Shown here one piece after another: positions 1-8,586 of a stretch of DNA of 64,000 nucleotides (the stretch's first letter is position 1; each line of letters starts with the position of its first letter). Under the pieces are notes generated by a model. It was not told where the DNA came from. It did not search any database and worked only from the letters and a program-made list of their open reading frames with translations. Both the position numbers and the translations under genes were made by a program. Origin of the DNA: JASLMY01 sp965226475 (GTDB taxonomy: Bacteria; Pseudomonadota; Alphaproteobacteria; GCA-2731375); the NCBI GenBank assembly GCA_965226475.1, contig CBDDDJ010000004.1:992001-1056000 (forward strand), read 5' to 3'.

Positions 1-463
1 GAAAGCGGTTGAGGAGCGGGAGTTTCACACCATCTGGGTGCCGGAGCATGTGCTGATGTTTCCGGAGATCGAGTCCACCTATCCCTATTCGGCCGACGGC
101 TCCTTTCCCTTCGACACCAAGGCCCTGCCGCCGGAGCCCTTCACCCTGCTGGCTTTTCTGGCGGCGATCACCAGCCGTGTACGGCTCGCCACCGGCATCT
201 GTATCCTGCCCCAGCGAAATCCCGTCTATACGGCGAAGCAGGCGGCCGATGTCGACGTGCTCTCGGGCGGCAGGCTGGATATCGGCCTCGGCGTCGGCTG
301 GCTGGCCCAGGAGTTCGCGGCGCTGGCCGTGCCGTTCGAACATCGTGGCTCCCGCGCGGGCGAATATATCGAAGTGATGAAGCGGCTTTGGGAGGAGGAG
401 GTCTCCAGCTTCGAGGGCCGCTTCTACAATCTGCCGCCGAGCCACCAGAGCCCGAAGCCCTTA
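1..463 (+). pseudogene. LLM-class flavin-dependent oxidoreductase, 5' part (interrupted)
   Basis: This is the upstream half of a luciferase-like (LLM, probably F420- or FMN-dependent) monooxygenase whose start lies before the window. The reading frame is open from base 2. Recognisable family features are the segment RLATGICILPQRNP, typical of the strand after the first helices, and the GGRLDIGLGVGW stretch that shapes the cofactor pocket. The coding frame is cut after codon 461-463 (TTA, Leu) by an IS5-family element. The remaining 3' half begins immediately after the element in the same frame, so removing the element and one TTA copy restores the gene. The family assignment is firm. The substrate is unknown, and the copy is presumably non-functional unless the element excises. 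Confidence 0.85.
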
Positions 464-1432
464 GTGTCCGTCCGGGGACTTTATGAGTCGGATGAATCGG
501 TTATCCGGCGCCCCCTCTTGAAGAGCTGAATCAGCTGTGATTCTCTGGGGTGGTGAATTTACTCTTGAGGTGCCCCATGTGGACTGCCGACAACCGCCCG
601 CGCTACAACCGCGACAAACTGCGTTATCCGAGCGACCTGACCGATGCGGAATGGGCGCATATCGAGCCGCTGATCCCGCCGGGCAAGCCCGGCGGCGGCA
701 AACGGCGCGTCGCTATCCGCGAGGTGATCAACGGCGTGATGTACATTCTGAGCACCGGCTGCCAGTGGCGCGCGCTGCCCAAGGATTTGCCGCCCAGAAG
801 CACCGTGCATGATTACCTCGGCCTGTGGAACTGGGACGGCACGCTGGATCGCATCCATCATGCGCTCTACCTCAAGTGCCGCGAGAAAGCCGCGCGCGAA
901 GCCAGCCCCACGGCCTGCATCATCGACACTCAGAGTGTGAAAAGCGCTGAAAAAGGGGGGCTCGCATCGACAGCCACGGCTTCGATGCCGGCAAGCTGAT
1001 CAAGGGCAAGAAGCGGCATGTTCTGGTCGATACGCAAGGCTTGCTGCTGCACGGCATCGTCACCGCCGCCAACGTTCAGGATCGCGACGGCGGTCTCGCG
1101 CTGCTGGCGACCTTGTTCGGTCTGTTTCCCTTTCTCGGGAAATTGTTCGCCGACAGCGCCTATCAGGGGCCGGTCTTTCACCGCGCCCTGGCCGGCATCC
1201 TGCCCGATCTCGAGACCGAGATCGTCAAGCGATCCGATCGGGTGAAGGGCTTCGTCGTCCAGCCCAGGCGTTGGGTGGTCGAACGCACCATCGCCTGGCT
1301 CAACCGCTGCCGCCGACTGGCCAAGGACTGGGAGAACCTCAACCGCAACGCGCTCGCCTTCATCAAGCTCGCGTCCATTCGACTCATGCTCCGAAAACTC
1401 TGTAATCCTACATAAAGTCTCCGGACGGACTC
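464..1432 (+). mobile_element. IS5-family insertion sequence, copy A (969 bp)
   Basis: The ends form imperfect inverted repeats: GTGTCCGTCCGGGGACTTTATG at the left (two halves GTGTCCGTCCGG and GGACTTTATG) and the complement of CATAAAGTCTCCGGACGGACTC at the right. The element is flanked by TTA at 461-463 and TTA at 1433-1435, the 3-bp duplication expected of IS5-family members of the IS427/IS1031 type. It carries one transposase spread over two frames. It differs in sequence and length from the two 930-bp IS5-family copies elsewhere in the window, so it is a separate lineage. Confidence 0.9.
577..1415 (+). CDS. IS5-family transposase, split over two reading frames
   Basis: The DDE transposase reads MWTADNRPRY... 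in one frame to about base 950, including the helix-turn-helix-like LTDAEWAHIEPLIP and the IIDTQSVKS segment carrying the first catalytic Asp. It continues in the -1 frame as RIDSHGFDAGKLIKGKKRHVLVDT, then FADSAYQGP (second Asp), and ends near RRWVVERTIAWLNRCRR (catalytic Glu region). The switch falls on a run of five A and six G at 950-960. Many members of the IS427 group make their transposase by frameshifting, so this may be programmed; a simple inactivating indel is equally possible. The start at 577 fits other family members; an upstream GTG at 550 is less likely. Confidence 0.8.
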
Positions 1433-1783
1433 TTACAGAAGCCGCACCCGCCGCTCTTCTTCGGCGGCGAGAGCGACGCGGCACTTCGCCGCATCGCGCG
1501 CTTCGGCCAGGGCTGGTTCTCCGCCGGCCGGGCGCCGGAAGAGATGGGCGAAGGCCTGGCGCGGTTGGACGGGATGTTGGCGGCGCAAGGGCGTGCCCGC
1601 GACGAGATCGAGATCGCCGTCGGCCCGACGAACGGCAAGGCCAGCCTGGATCTGGTGAAGCGCTACCGGGATGCCGGCGTCGAGCAGATCGTCCTGGCGC
1701 TCGCCGGGCGCAACCTCGACCGCTTTATGGCCCGCCTCGACGACATGACGGAGAGCGTGGTGCTGCCGGCCAAGGCGCTGTAG
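1433..1783 (+). pseudogene. LLM-class flavin-dependent oxidoreductase, 3' part
   Basis: This is the downstream half of the interrupted LLM oxidoreductase. From 1436 it reads QKPHPPLFFGGESDAALRR..., the family's FGG motif before the C-terminal helices, and ends with stop codon TAG at 1781-1783. The frame matches the 5' part exactly after removal of the element and one TTA. About 116 codons remain, giving a protein of the usual length for the family when joined. The thiolase gene begins 55 bases further on. Confidence 0.85.
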
Positions 1784-1838
1784 CGGCCCCGAGTCTCCGC
1801 CTGCTATCTTCACGCCCAAGTGCACCGGAGGAAAAAAC

Positions 1839-3020
1839 ATGAGCCTTCGCGACAAGACGGCCATCGTCGGCATCGGCATGACCGACTACACGAAACAGTC
1901 CGGCCGCACGGTCGAGGCGCTGGCGGTGGAGGCCGCCAAGGCGGCGATTGCCGACGCGGGTTTGAAGACCGCCGACATCGACTGCCTGGTCACCTATGGG
2001 CTGGGCGACACCATCGCCACCAACGTGCTGGCGACCGACTTGGGGCTGGCGCGCGTGCGCCACTACGCCGACTACAACGCGGGCGGCAACATGGCGGCGG
2101 GCGTCGTCACCCACGCGGCGATGGCGGTGGCAAGCGGCATGGCCGACTGCGTACTGGTCTACCGGGCGCTCAACGGCGCCTCTGGCGTGCGTTACGGCGG
2201 CGAGGCCTTCGCCGTGATGTTGTCGCGCATCAGCGTTCATTCCGACGCCGAGGGCCAGTTTCTCGCTCCCCTCGGCATCACCATGCCGGCGCAGGAGTTC
2301 GCGTTGATGTGCCGGCGCCACATGATCCGCTACGGCACCACGAACGAGCAGCTGGGCGCCGTCGCCACGACCTGCCGCGATCATGCGATGCACAATCCCC
2401 AGGCCCAGATGCACGGCCGGCCGATGAGCTTGGACGACTATCTGAACGCCGCCTGGATCGCGGAGCCGTTCCGGATCTACGACTGCTGCCTGATGACCGA
2501 CGGCGCCTGCGCGCTCATCGTCACCAGCGCGGAACGGGCGCGGGACCTGGCGCGGAGGCCCGCCTATGTGATGGCCGGTGTCACCGGCGCCGGGCCCGCC
2601 AACCGGGGCCTGATGTGGGGCAACTACTGGGAAGACCACGGCCACTGCTACGCCGCCTATATCAAGGACGATCTCTACGCCATGGCCGGCGTCGGCCCGG
2701 AGGATATCGACCTCGCCCAGCTCTACGACTGCTTCAGTTATTCGGTGATCGCCCAGCTCGAGGACTACGGTTTCTGCGACAAGGGGGAGGGCGGACCCTT
2801 CGTCGAGGCGGGAGGGATGGCGCTGGACGGCGAGCTGCCGGTCAACACCGGCGGCGGCCTGCTGTCCGAAGGCTATATCCACGGCCTGAACGGCGTGATC
2901 GAGCTGGTGACCCAACTTCGCGGCGAGGGTGGCGGTCGCCAGGTCGCGGGCGCCGAGGTCGGCATGGCGACGGCCGGCGGCGCTTCGCCCAACGGCGGCG
3001 CCGTGATCCTGAGGAATTGA
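1839..3020 (+). CDS. thiolase-family protein (SCP-x / lipid-transfer type)
   Basis: The 393-residue protein belongs to the thiolase superfamily, in the branch of acetyl-CoA acetyltransferase-like and SCP-x thiolases that condense or cleave acyl-CoA. The evidence is the N-terminal AIVGIGMTDYTKQSG strand-turn, the AADAG-type helix, the NAGGN region of the active-site loop, and the C-terminal NTGGGLLSEGYIHGLNG glycine-rich segment with the conserved GxGxxxHPxGxSG-type region replaced by a shorter version. Members of this branch often lack the classical nucleophilic Cys and work with a DUF35 partner. Exactly that partner follows at 3027, six bases beyond the stop. The pair probably forms one operon and complex; the substrate is unknown. 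Confidence 0.8.
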   Translation: MSLRDKTAIVGIGMTDYTKQSGRTVEALAVEAAKAAIADAGLKTADIDCLVTYGLGDTIATNVLATDLGLARVRHYADYNAGGNMAAGVVTHAAMAVASGMADCVLVYRALNGASGVRYGGEAFAVMLSRISVHSDAEGQFLAPLGITMPAQEFALMCRRHMIRYGTTNEQLGAVATTCRDHAMHNPQAQMHGRPMSLDDYLNAAWIAEPFRIYDCCLMTDGACALIVTSAERARDLARRPAYVMAGVTGAGPANRGLMWGNYWEDHGHCYAAYIKDDLYAMAGVGPEDIDLAQLYDCFSYSVIAQLEDYGFCDKGEGGPFVEAGGMALDGELPVNTGGGLLSEGYIHGLNGVIELVTQLRGEGGGRQVAGAEVGMATAGGASPNGGAVILRN

Positions 3021-3026
3021 TCGACC

Positions 3027-3590
3027 ATGACCTTGCCGCCGCCGATCCGGCCGAAGCCGAAGCCGATGAGCCAGCTGTTCTGGGACGGCGCCAAGGCAGG
3101 CGAGTTGTGTCTGCAATGCTGCTCGGGCTGCGCGGCTCACCGCTTCTACCCCTCGGCCGGCTGCCACAAGTGCGACCATAATTACGACTGGCGGACCGTG
3201 CCGGGGCGGGGCCACGTCTACACCTGGACGGTGATCCGCCGCGCCCTCGACCCCGCCTTTCAGGCCCGCGTGCCCTTCACCGTCGCCGTGGTTGCGGTCG
3301 ATGCCGTCGTGTACCATGGCGGCGACCATAATTACGACTGGCGGACCGTGCCGGGGCGCCACGTCTACACCTGGACGGTGATCCGCCGCGCCCTCGACCC
3401 CGCCTTTCAGGCCCGCGTGCCCTTCACCGTCGCCGTGGTTGCGGTCGACGTCGAGGGCAGGCCGCTGCTGCCGGGGACGATGCGCGACTGCGCGCCCGAG
3501 GCGATCGAGGCGGAGATGGCGATGGAGATCGCCTTCGAGCCCTATGACGAGGAAATTTCATTGCCCTGTTGGCGACCGGCGGCGGGGTGA
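3027..3590 (+). CDS. Zn-ribbon / OB-fold protein (DUF35 family) with internal duplication
   Basis: The 187-residue partner of the preceding thiolase consists of a rubredoxin-like zinc ribbon (Cys pairs CLQCC and CHKC at roughly residues 28-50) followed by an OB-fold. Family members bind thiolase-like proteins and help acyl-CoA channelling; they are usually about 130-140 residues long. This copy is longer because the OB-fold strand beginning HNYDWRTVPG and ending FTVAVVAVD occurs twice, separated by a short linker. The reading frame stays open. The start at 3027 sits just behind the thiolase stop; an in-frame ATG at 3066 would give a more typical N-terminus. Whether the duplicated protein folds is uncertain. 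Confidence 0.8.
   Translation: MTLPPPIRPKPKPMSQLFWDGAKAGELCLQCCSGCAAHRFYPSAGCHKCDHNYDWRTVPGRGHVYTWTVIRRALDPAFQARVPFTVAVVAVDAVVYHGGDHNYDWRTVPGRHVYTWTVIRRALDPAFQARVPFTVAVVAVDVEGRPLLPGTMRDCAPEAIEAEMAMEIAFEPYDEEISLPCWRPAAG
3173..3448 (+). repeat. tandem duplication of about 129 bp inside the DUF35 gene
   Basis: Bases 3173-3301 recur at 3323-3448 with a single 3-base difference (GGGGCGGGGCCACG against GGGGCGCCACG), separated by 21 unrelated bases. The duplication adds 49 codons in frame. The near-identity points to a recent event or an assembly artefact. Confidence 0.9.
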
Positions 3591-3606
3591 GTTCGAGGAG
3601 AGAGAC

Positions 3607-4247
3607 ATGAGCGACGACGTCTACGAGCGGCAGAACTTCGGCAACAGCGTCGGCTTCGGCCGCCGTCCGGCCCTGCTGATCATCGATTTCCAGGTCGGCT
3701 TCGCCGATCCCGAAGTGTTCGGCGGCGGCAACGTGGAGCCGCCGATCCGGGCGACCGAGCCGCTGCTGAAGGGGATGCGTGAGATCGGCGCGCCGATCGC
3801 CTATACCCGCGCGGTCTTTGCCGGCGACGGCTCCGATGGCGGCAGTTTCGCGATGAAGGTGCCGAGCCTCACCACGCTCACCGACGATGCGGAGATCAGC
3901 CAGATTGTGCCCGAACTGGCGCCGGAGCCTGGCGAGCTGGTGGTGCGCAAGATCGGCCCCTCGGCCTTCTTCGGCACGCCCTTGCAATCCTGGCTGACGT
4001 CGCGCTCGGTCGACACGCTGATCGTCAGCGGCGCGACGACATCGGGCTGCGTCCGGGCGAGCGTGATCGATTCCGTTTCCTACGCCTATCGCACCATCGT
4101 GGCGGAAGACTGCTGCGGCGACCGGCCATGGGGCCGCACGACGCCAACATGTTCGACATGGGGCAGAAATACGCCGACCTGATGAGCGGGGAGGAGGCGC
4201 TGGCCAAGGCTCGCGCCGCTACTACCGCCAACGCGCCGCCCGATTGA
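3607..4247 (+). pseudogene. isochorismatase-family hydrolase, frameshifted near the 3' end
   Basis: This is a cysteine hydrolase of the isochorismatase / N-carbamoylsarcosine amidase family, which hydrolyses C-N or ester bonds of small amides. The catalytic Asp (ALLIIDFQ, about residue 27), Lys (VVRKIGPSAFF) and Cys (ATTSGCVRAS) are all present. The first frame ends at 4182 with an atypical tail. The expected tail (MGPHDANMFDMGQKYADL...) lies in another frame and ends at the stop at 4245-4247. A single missing base near 4125-4127, between the Arg codon and GCCATGGGG, explains the switch; restored, the product would have 213 residues. It follows the DUF35 gene by 16 bases, with GAGGAGAGAG as the ribosome-binding site. 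It may be a true pseudogene or a sequencing error. Confidence 0.75.
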
Positions 4248-4261
4248 TCGGAAGGCGCGCC

Positions 4262-4861
4262 ATGGACATCATCCTCTACGAACTCGGCACCGCCCGTTCC
4301 GCCCGATGCCGCTGGACCTTGGCCGAGGCGGGCGTCGACTACACCTCCAAGGAGGATCGCGCGCTTCTCCGGAGCGACGAACTCCGCCAATTCCACCCGT
4401 TGGGCAAGATGCCGGCGGCGATCATCGACGGCAAGCCGCTGTTCGAGAGTGCCGCGATCTGCACCTATGTCGCCGACCACGCCCCGGACGCCGACCTGAT
4501 TGCGGCACCCGGGAGCTGGGGCCGGGCGCTGCACGATCAATGGACGGCCTTCATCCTCACCGAGGTCGAGGCCTGGCTCTGGAACAGCGCCGTCAATTCC
4601 TTCGTGCTGCCGCCAGAGGAGTGGATCGACGCCGGCCTCGAACAGGACAAGACGATGGCAAGGCGCGGCCTCGAGGCCCTGAACGCCTCGCTCGACGGCA
4701 ACGACTACCTGGTCGAGGACCGCTTCACCGTCACCGACATCATCGTCGCCTGGACCGTCAACTGGGCCCGTCGCCAAGAGCTGCTCGGCGGCCTGGACCC
4801 CCTGAAAGCCTACCTCGCCCGTCTGCTGGATCGTCCGCATTGTCCGTTGGCGACGGACTGA
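4262..4861 (+). CDS. glutathione S-transferase family protein
   Basis: The 199-residue cytosolic protein has a thioredoxin-fold N-terminus (MDIILYELGTARSARCRWTL, with Ser/Arg at the catalytic position), the conserved cis-Pro loop (KMPAAIIDG) and the glutathione-contacting ESAAI segment. An all-helical C-terminal domain follows (residues about 85-199) with the N-capping box FTVTDIIVAW. It probably conjugates or isomerises electrophilic intermediates of the neighbouring catabolic genes. It starts 14 bases after the isochorismatase-like stop and is probably co-transcribed. The next gene is on the opposite strand and the two ends converge at 4861/4869. Confidence 0.85.
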   Translation: MDIILYELGTARSARCRWTLAEAGVDYTSKEDRALLRSDELRQFHPLGKMPAAIIDGKPLFESAAICTYVADHAPDADLIAAPGSWGRALHDQWTAFILTEVEAWLWNSAVNSFVLPPEEWIDAGLEQDKTMARRGLEALNASLDGNDYLVEDRFTVTDIIVAWTVNWARRQELLGGLDPLKAYLARLLDRPHCPLATD

Positions 4862-4868
4862 CTCGGCC

Positions 4869-6155
4869 TCAGCCGCAGATCGGCTCGAAGCCCCAGCCGA
4901 AGAGGGGGCGGCCGCCGTCGGGCGTGATGGCGACGACTTCCTCCAGCCACAGCCGTTCGGTGGCGCCGCCCGGAACCAGCAGGTGCATCGGCACGACCAT
5001 GCCGTCCTCCAGCACCCAATCGTGATAGGGGCTGCCGTCGGCAAGGTGGATCTCGAAATCCATATGGGAGAGGCCGAGGCCGTGAAAGAACAGGAGGCAG
5101 CGTTCCGGCGCCGCCACGCCGGCCTTGGCGTAGCCCTCTCGGCCCTTGGCCTGGACCTCGCTGATCCTGGCGCCGGGGCGCATCGCCGCCATCACCGCCT
5201 CGGCGACGTCGGCCGTCGCTCTTGCGTTCAGCTTTGCCGCGCCCTCCGGCCCGGCGCCGACGATCCAGGTCTTGCCGCCGTCCCAGCAGTAGCGGTCCAG
5301 CGTGCCGTGGCAGTCGAACATGATGTGGAGGCCTTCCTCCACCTCGAAGTCCTCCAGGCCCGACTGCAGCATGTGGGCCGCTTCCGTGCCCCGTGGGTGG
5401 CCCCAGACCATGGCGCCCGGGTCGCGGACGAAGCCGCCCAAGGCGGTGGCGGCCATGTGGTAGGCGTGGTTCAACTCCCGCCAGCTCATGCCTGGTTGCC
5501 AGTGGCTCGTGATGTGCTCGATCGCCCGCCGGTTGACCTGCTGCGCCCGTTCGATCAAGTGCATTTCATCCGCGCTCTTGATCGAGCGGGCGAACATCAG
5601 CGCGTCGTAGCCGTCCGCGATCTCGACACCCTCCAGACCCAGGCGGTGGCCGAAGCCGACATCGTCGAAGGCGAGGCGGCCCGCCGCGAGGCCGAGGTCG
5701 CCAAGCGCGCCGGCCACAACCTCGCCCATGGCGAAGCGGTAGTGCTTTCGCGCCCGCTGGACCCATTCGATGTTACGCCCCGCTTCGGGGATGAAGCGGT
5801 CGACGTCGTCCGGGCTCGGCTCGACGTCGAGGCCCATCATCACCGCGCGGAAGGGACGGATGTCCTCGATCCAGCTCGGCTGGGCGATGAAGGTGGAGAG
5901 GTAATAGTCCGCCACCACGGCGATGGGGTGCTCGGGTGCGGCGGCCGAGAGGATCACCGCATAGGGCCGGGGCTCGTCCGACTTGTGGGCGATGGAGCTG
6001 AAGCTCGCGAGATAGAAGACGTTGAGGTCCGTCGTGGCGACGATGCCGTCGAGGCCCCGGGCTTTCATGGCGTGCAGCAGCCGGTCGGTGTTGCAGAGCT
6101 TGGCCGGCAACGGCGCTTTCTGGGCGGGCGTCAGCGCCTCCATCGACATGACCAT
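4869..6155 (-). CDS. M24-family metallopeptidase (Xaa-Pro aminopeptidase-like)
   Basis: The 428-residue protein has the two-domain layout of M24B peptidases: a creatinase-like N-terminal domain (residues about 20-165, with the GLDGIVATTDLNVFYLASF strand) and a pita-bread catalytic domain. Metal ligands are visible as MFDCHG, DGGKTW and the FFHGLGLSH histidine, plus the terminal EEVVAITPDGG glutamate. Such proteins cleave X-Pro dipeptides or hydrolyse creatine-like or DMSP-like compounds; the sequence does not decide which. It runs head-to-tail with the alpha/beta hydrolase upstream, 16 bases apart, and may share its transcript. Confidence 0.85.
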   Translation of the reverse strand: MVMSMEALTPAQKAPLPAKLCNTDRLLHAMKARGLDGIVATTDLNVFYLASFSSIAHKSDEPRPYAVILSAAAPEHPIAVVADYYLSTFIAQPSWIEDIRPFRAVMMGLDVEPSPDDVDRFIPEAGRNIEWVQRARKHYRFAMGEVVAGALGDLGLAAGRLAFDDVGFGHRLGLEGVEIADGYDALMFARSIKSADEMHLIERAQQVNRRAIEHITSHWQPGMSWRELNHAYHMAATALGGFVRDPGAMVWGHPRGTEAAHMLQSGLEDFEVEEGLHIMFDCHGTLDRYCWDGGKTWIVGAGPEGAAKLNARATADVAEAVMAAMRPGARISEVQAKGREGYAKAGVAAPERCLLFFHGLGLSHMDFEIHLADGSPYHDWVLEDGMVVPMHLLVPGGATERLWLEEVVAITPDGGRPLFGWGFEPICG

Positions 6156-6171
6156 CGGGTGGTTCCTCCCT

Positions 6172-7080
6172 TCAAACCGGATCGCGGGCCCAGCCGTCCA
6201 GTACCGCGCGCAAGGCGGCGACGAAGGCCAGCGGCTGGTCCAGCATCACGTGATGATAGGCCTCGGGGATCTCCACCACCGGCGCCTTCGGTCCCATGAT
6301 GGAGGACATGTAGGCGACGGTGCGCTTGGAGACGATCGCGCTCATCGAGCCGTAGATCAGCGCCGCCCGGCACTTCAGCGCCTTCAGTTCGGCGTCGTAG
6401 GGCTGGCCGAAGCGGCGCGAGCCCATGACGTTGAAGTCGAATTTCCAGGTCCAGCCGCCGCCGACTTCGCGAATCGACGTGCGGGCGATGAAATCGGTGA
6501 TGTAGTCGTTCTCGCAGGGCTGTTCCGGCATCAGGCGGAAGCGGCGAAGCGCGGTTCCGTGATCGGGATAGACCCGGGGCCCACTCCGCTTCGGCGGGTC
6601 GGGTTGCGGCAAGGGCTCGTCGTCGGGGTCCTGCACGGGGGAATCGACGATCACGGCGCCGGACAGCGTCTCGCCATGCTCGGCGCCATAACGCATGGTC
6701 ATGAAGCCGCCGAAGCTGTGGCCGACGATAACCGGCAGCGGGCCGAGCTTGCCGTGGCCGAGCACCGCGCCGATCTCGCGCGCCCAGCCGTCGGCGCCGT
6801 AAGCCGCGCGCGGGCCGCTGTCGCCCATGCCGGCGAGGTCGATCGCCGCCACCCGGTGCGTTTCGGCGAAGAAGGGCGCGATGAAGCGCCACCAGTTGGC
6901 ATGCGCGCCGCCGCCATGAACGAACAGCAGCCCGGGCCGCGCGTCGCCGCCGGCCGCCGCGTCGTACCAGGCGAGATAGTGGATGCGGCAACCATCGACG
7001 TCGAGGTGGCGGGAGGTCGTTTCGCGGTCAATCGCGCGGTTGAACCAGTCGGGGGCGGGGGGTCGGGAGGGATCGGCCAT
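6172..7080 (-). CDS. alpha/beta-fold hydrolase
   Basis: The 302-residue alpha/beta hydrolase shows the oxyanion-hole HGGGAHANWW near residues 56-65 and the nucleophile elbow GHSFGG. The conserved His sits near the C-terminus in AYHHVMLDQP; the acid residue is not obvious. Such enzymes hydrolyse esters, epoxides or C-C bonds. The ATG at 7078-7080 is preferred because longer open frames run upstream without a ribosome-binding site. It precedes the M24 peptidase on the same strand and is divergent from the DUF6429-like gene. Confidence 0.8.
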   Translation of the reverse strand: MADPSRPPAPDWFNRAIDRETTSRHLDVDGCRIHYLAWYDAAAGGDARPGLLFVHGGGAHANWWRFIAPFFAETHRVAAIDLAGMGDSGPRAAYGADGWAREIGAVLGHGKLGPLPVIVGHSFGGFMTMRYGAEHGETLSGAVIVDSPVQDPDDEPLPQPDPPKRSGPRVYPDHGTALRRFRLMPEQPCENDYITDFIARTSIREVGGGWTWKFDFNVMGSRRFGQPYDAELKALKCRAALIYGSMSAIVSKRTVAYMSSIMGPKAPVVEIPEAYHHVMLDQPLAFVAALRAVLDGWARDPV

Positions 7081-7308
7081 CGTTGCCTGTCCGCGTCGTG
7101 AATTGGGCCGGCAACCTAGCGGTCCCGGGGGCGGGCGGCAAATCGCCGGGCGCCGTGCCAATCGTGGCGTATTCTGGACCCCGGTCTTCCGCTGGCACGA
7201 CTTCCGCCCGCCGCCCTTGAAGGGGTTCCCCGAGCCGGGCAAAGTGGCCGGCATGGACCGAAGGGCGCGTAGTGGTCGAAACGCTGCCCTGACCCGGAGG
7301 GTGCCGCG

Positions 7309-7545
7309 ATGCAACTGGATCCCGACAAGATCGACGACGCCACCTTGGCGCTTCTGTGGTTGAACATGGACGAGACGGGCAGCGCCTGGAAAACCTTCTC
7401 CTGGAATGCGACGGATCGGCTCCACGAGAAGGAATTGATCAGCAATCCGATCGGCAAGGCGAAGTCCGTCGGCCTGTCGGAAGAAGGGGCGAGGCGCGGC
7501 GAGATGCTGGCGAGGAAGCTCTTCGCCCGCGACTCGGCCGAATAG
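7309..7545 (+). CDS. small DUF6429-like protein
   Basis: The 78-residue acidic protein (MQLDPDKIDDATLALLWL...) resembles the small family DUF6429 by memory of its pattern: an N-terminal DKIDxAxLALLxL helix, an AWKxFxWxxxDRLHEKxxIxNPxGKAKSVxLxEEG core and a short basic tail. The function of the family is not known. It is followed after 24 bases by the cyclase-family gene and may be in its operon. CGGAGG upstream is a good ribosome-binding site. Confidence 0.7.
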   Translation: MQLDPDKIDDATLALLWLNMDETGSAWKTFSWNATDRLHEKELISNPIGKAKSVGLSEEGARRGEMLARKLFARDSAE

Positions 7546-7569
7546 GCGCGAGGGGAGGGGAAGGACGGC

Positions 7570-8586
7570 ATGGCGCAAAAATGGAAGAACCGGCCCGAGG
7601 GCTCGAACTGGGGGGATTTCGGGCCCGACGACCAGCTCGGCCGGCTGAACTGGCTGGACGACCAGGCGACGCTGAAGGGCGCGCGAGAGATCAAGGCGGG
7701 AAAACGCTTCTGCCTGAGCCTGCCCTTGGACGTGCCGGCGACCAACGCCACCAACCCGCGCCGCCTGCCGCCGGTGATGAAGCCCGTGGTGCGCGACGGC
7801 CGGACGCTCTTCAAATGTCCCTTGGGCCAGTTCCAGCCGGGCAGCACGCAGGTGGTCTCGGACGATGCCGTGCTGCTCTACAACCAGCACTCCAGCCAGT
7901 GGGACAGCCTGGCCCACATCGGTGGCCTGTTCGACGCAGATGGCGACGGCGTCGCCGAGCGCGTCCAGTACAACGGGCACCGCATCTTCGACGAGGCCGG
8001 CCAAGGGCGCTTCGGCGAGCTCGGCGCCTGGCACCTCGGCATCGAGCACATGGCGCGCCATTGCGTGCAGGGTCGCGGCGTCCTGTTGAACATGAAGCGG
8101 CATTTTGGCGCCGAGAACCGCGCCATCGGCTACGACGAGGTGATGGGAATGTTGGCCGCCGACGGCATCGAGATCGAGCGCGGCGACATCGTTTGTTGCT
8201 ACACCGGCTATGCGGAGGAGCTCTTGCGCTTTGGCGCCGACGTCCCGGCCGACCTGCCGCGCACCCACTGCCCGGCTTTCGACGGTCGCGATGCGAAGCT
8301 GCTGAAATGGATCGACGAGTGCGGCATGTCGATCCTGGTCTCCGACAACCGCGCGGTCGAGTACGAATACAAGGAGATCCCGCCGGGCGCGGCGGAGGGC
8401 GCGGTGCTGCCGCTGCACGAACACTGTCTCTTCAAGCTCGGCATTCACCTGGGCGAGATGTGGTACTTCACCGAGCTCGCCGAATGGCTGGAGGCGAATG
8501 GCCGCCATCGCTTCTTCATGACCGCCCCGCCGCTCCATCTGCCGGGCGCCGTCGGCTCGCCGGCAAACCCGATCGGCACGGTCTGA
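7570..8586 (+). CDS. cyclase-family metal-dependent hydrolase (kynurenine formamidase-like)
   Basis: The 338-residue protein belongs to the cyclase / arylformamidase superfamily, whose members hydrolyse amides or lactones using a metal-binding HxGxHxD-type site. The relevant stretch here is QWDSLAHIGGLFD near residues 112-124. Later conserved parts are HLGIEHMARHC, GDIVCCYTGY and HEHCLFKLGIHLGEMW. The long N-terminal extension with WGDFGPDDQLGRLNWL is typical of the subgroup found next to LLM monooxygenases and amidases in degradative loci. The substrate cannot be deduced. Confidence 0.8.
   Translation: MAQKWKNRPEGSNWGDFGPDDQLGRLNWLDDQATLKGAREIKAGKRFCLSLPLDVPATNATNPRRLPPVMKPVVRDGRTLFKCPLGQFQPGSTQVVSDDAVLLYNQHSSQWDSLAHIGGLFDADGDGVAERVQYNGHRIFDEAGQGRFGELGAWHLGIEHMARHCVQGRGVLLNMKRHFGAENRAIGYDEVMGMLAADGIEIERGDIVCCYTGYAEELLRFGADVPADLPRTHCPAFDGRDAKLLKWIDECGMSILVSDNRAVEYEYKEIPPGAAEGAVLPLHEHCLFKLGIHLGEMWYFTELAEWLEANGRHRFFMTAPPLHLPGAVGSPANPIGTV

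Noticed and set aside
1820..3362. Long minus- and plus-strand frames overlapping the thiolase
   Set aside because: Shadow frames of the thiolase and DUF35 genes; no recognisable domains.
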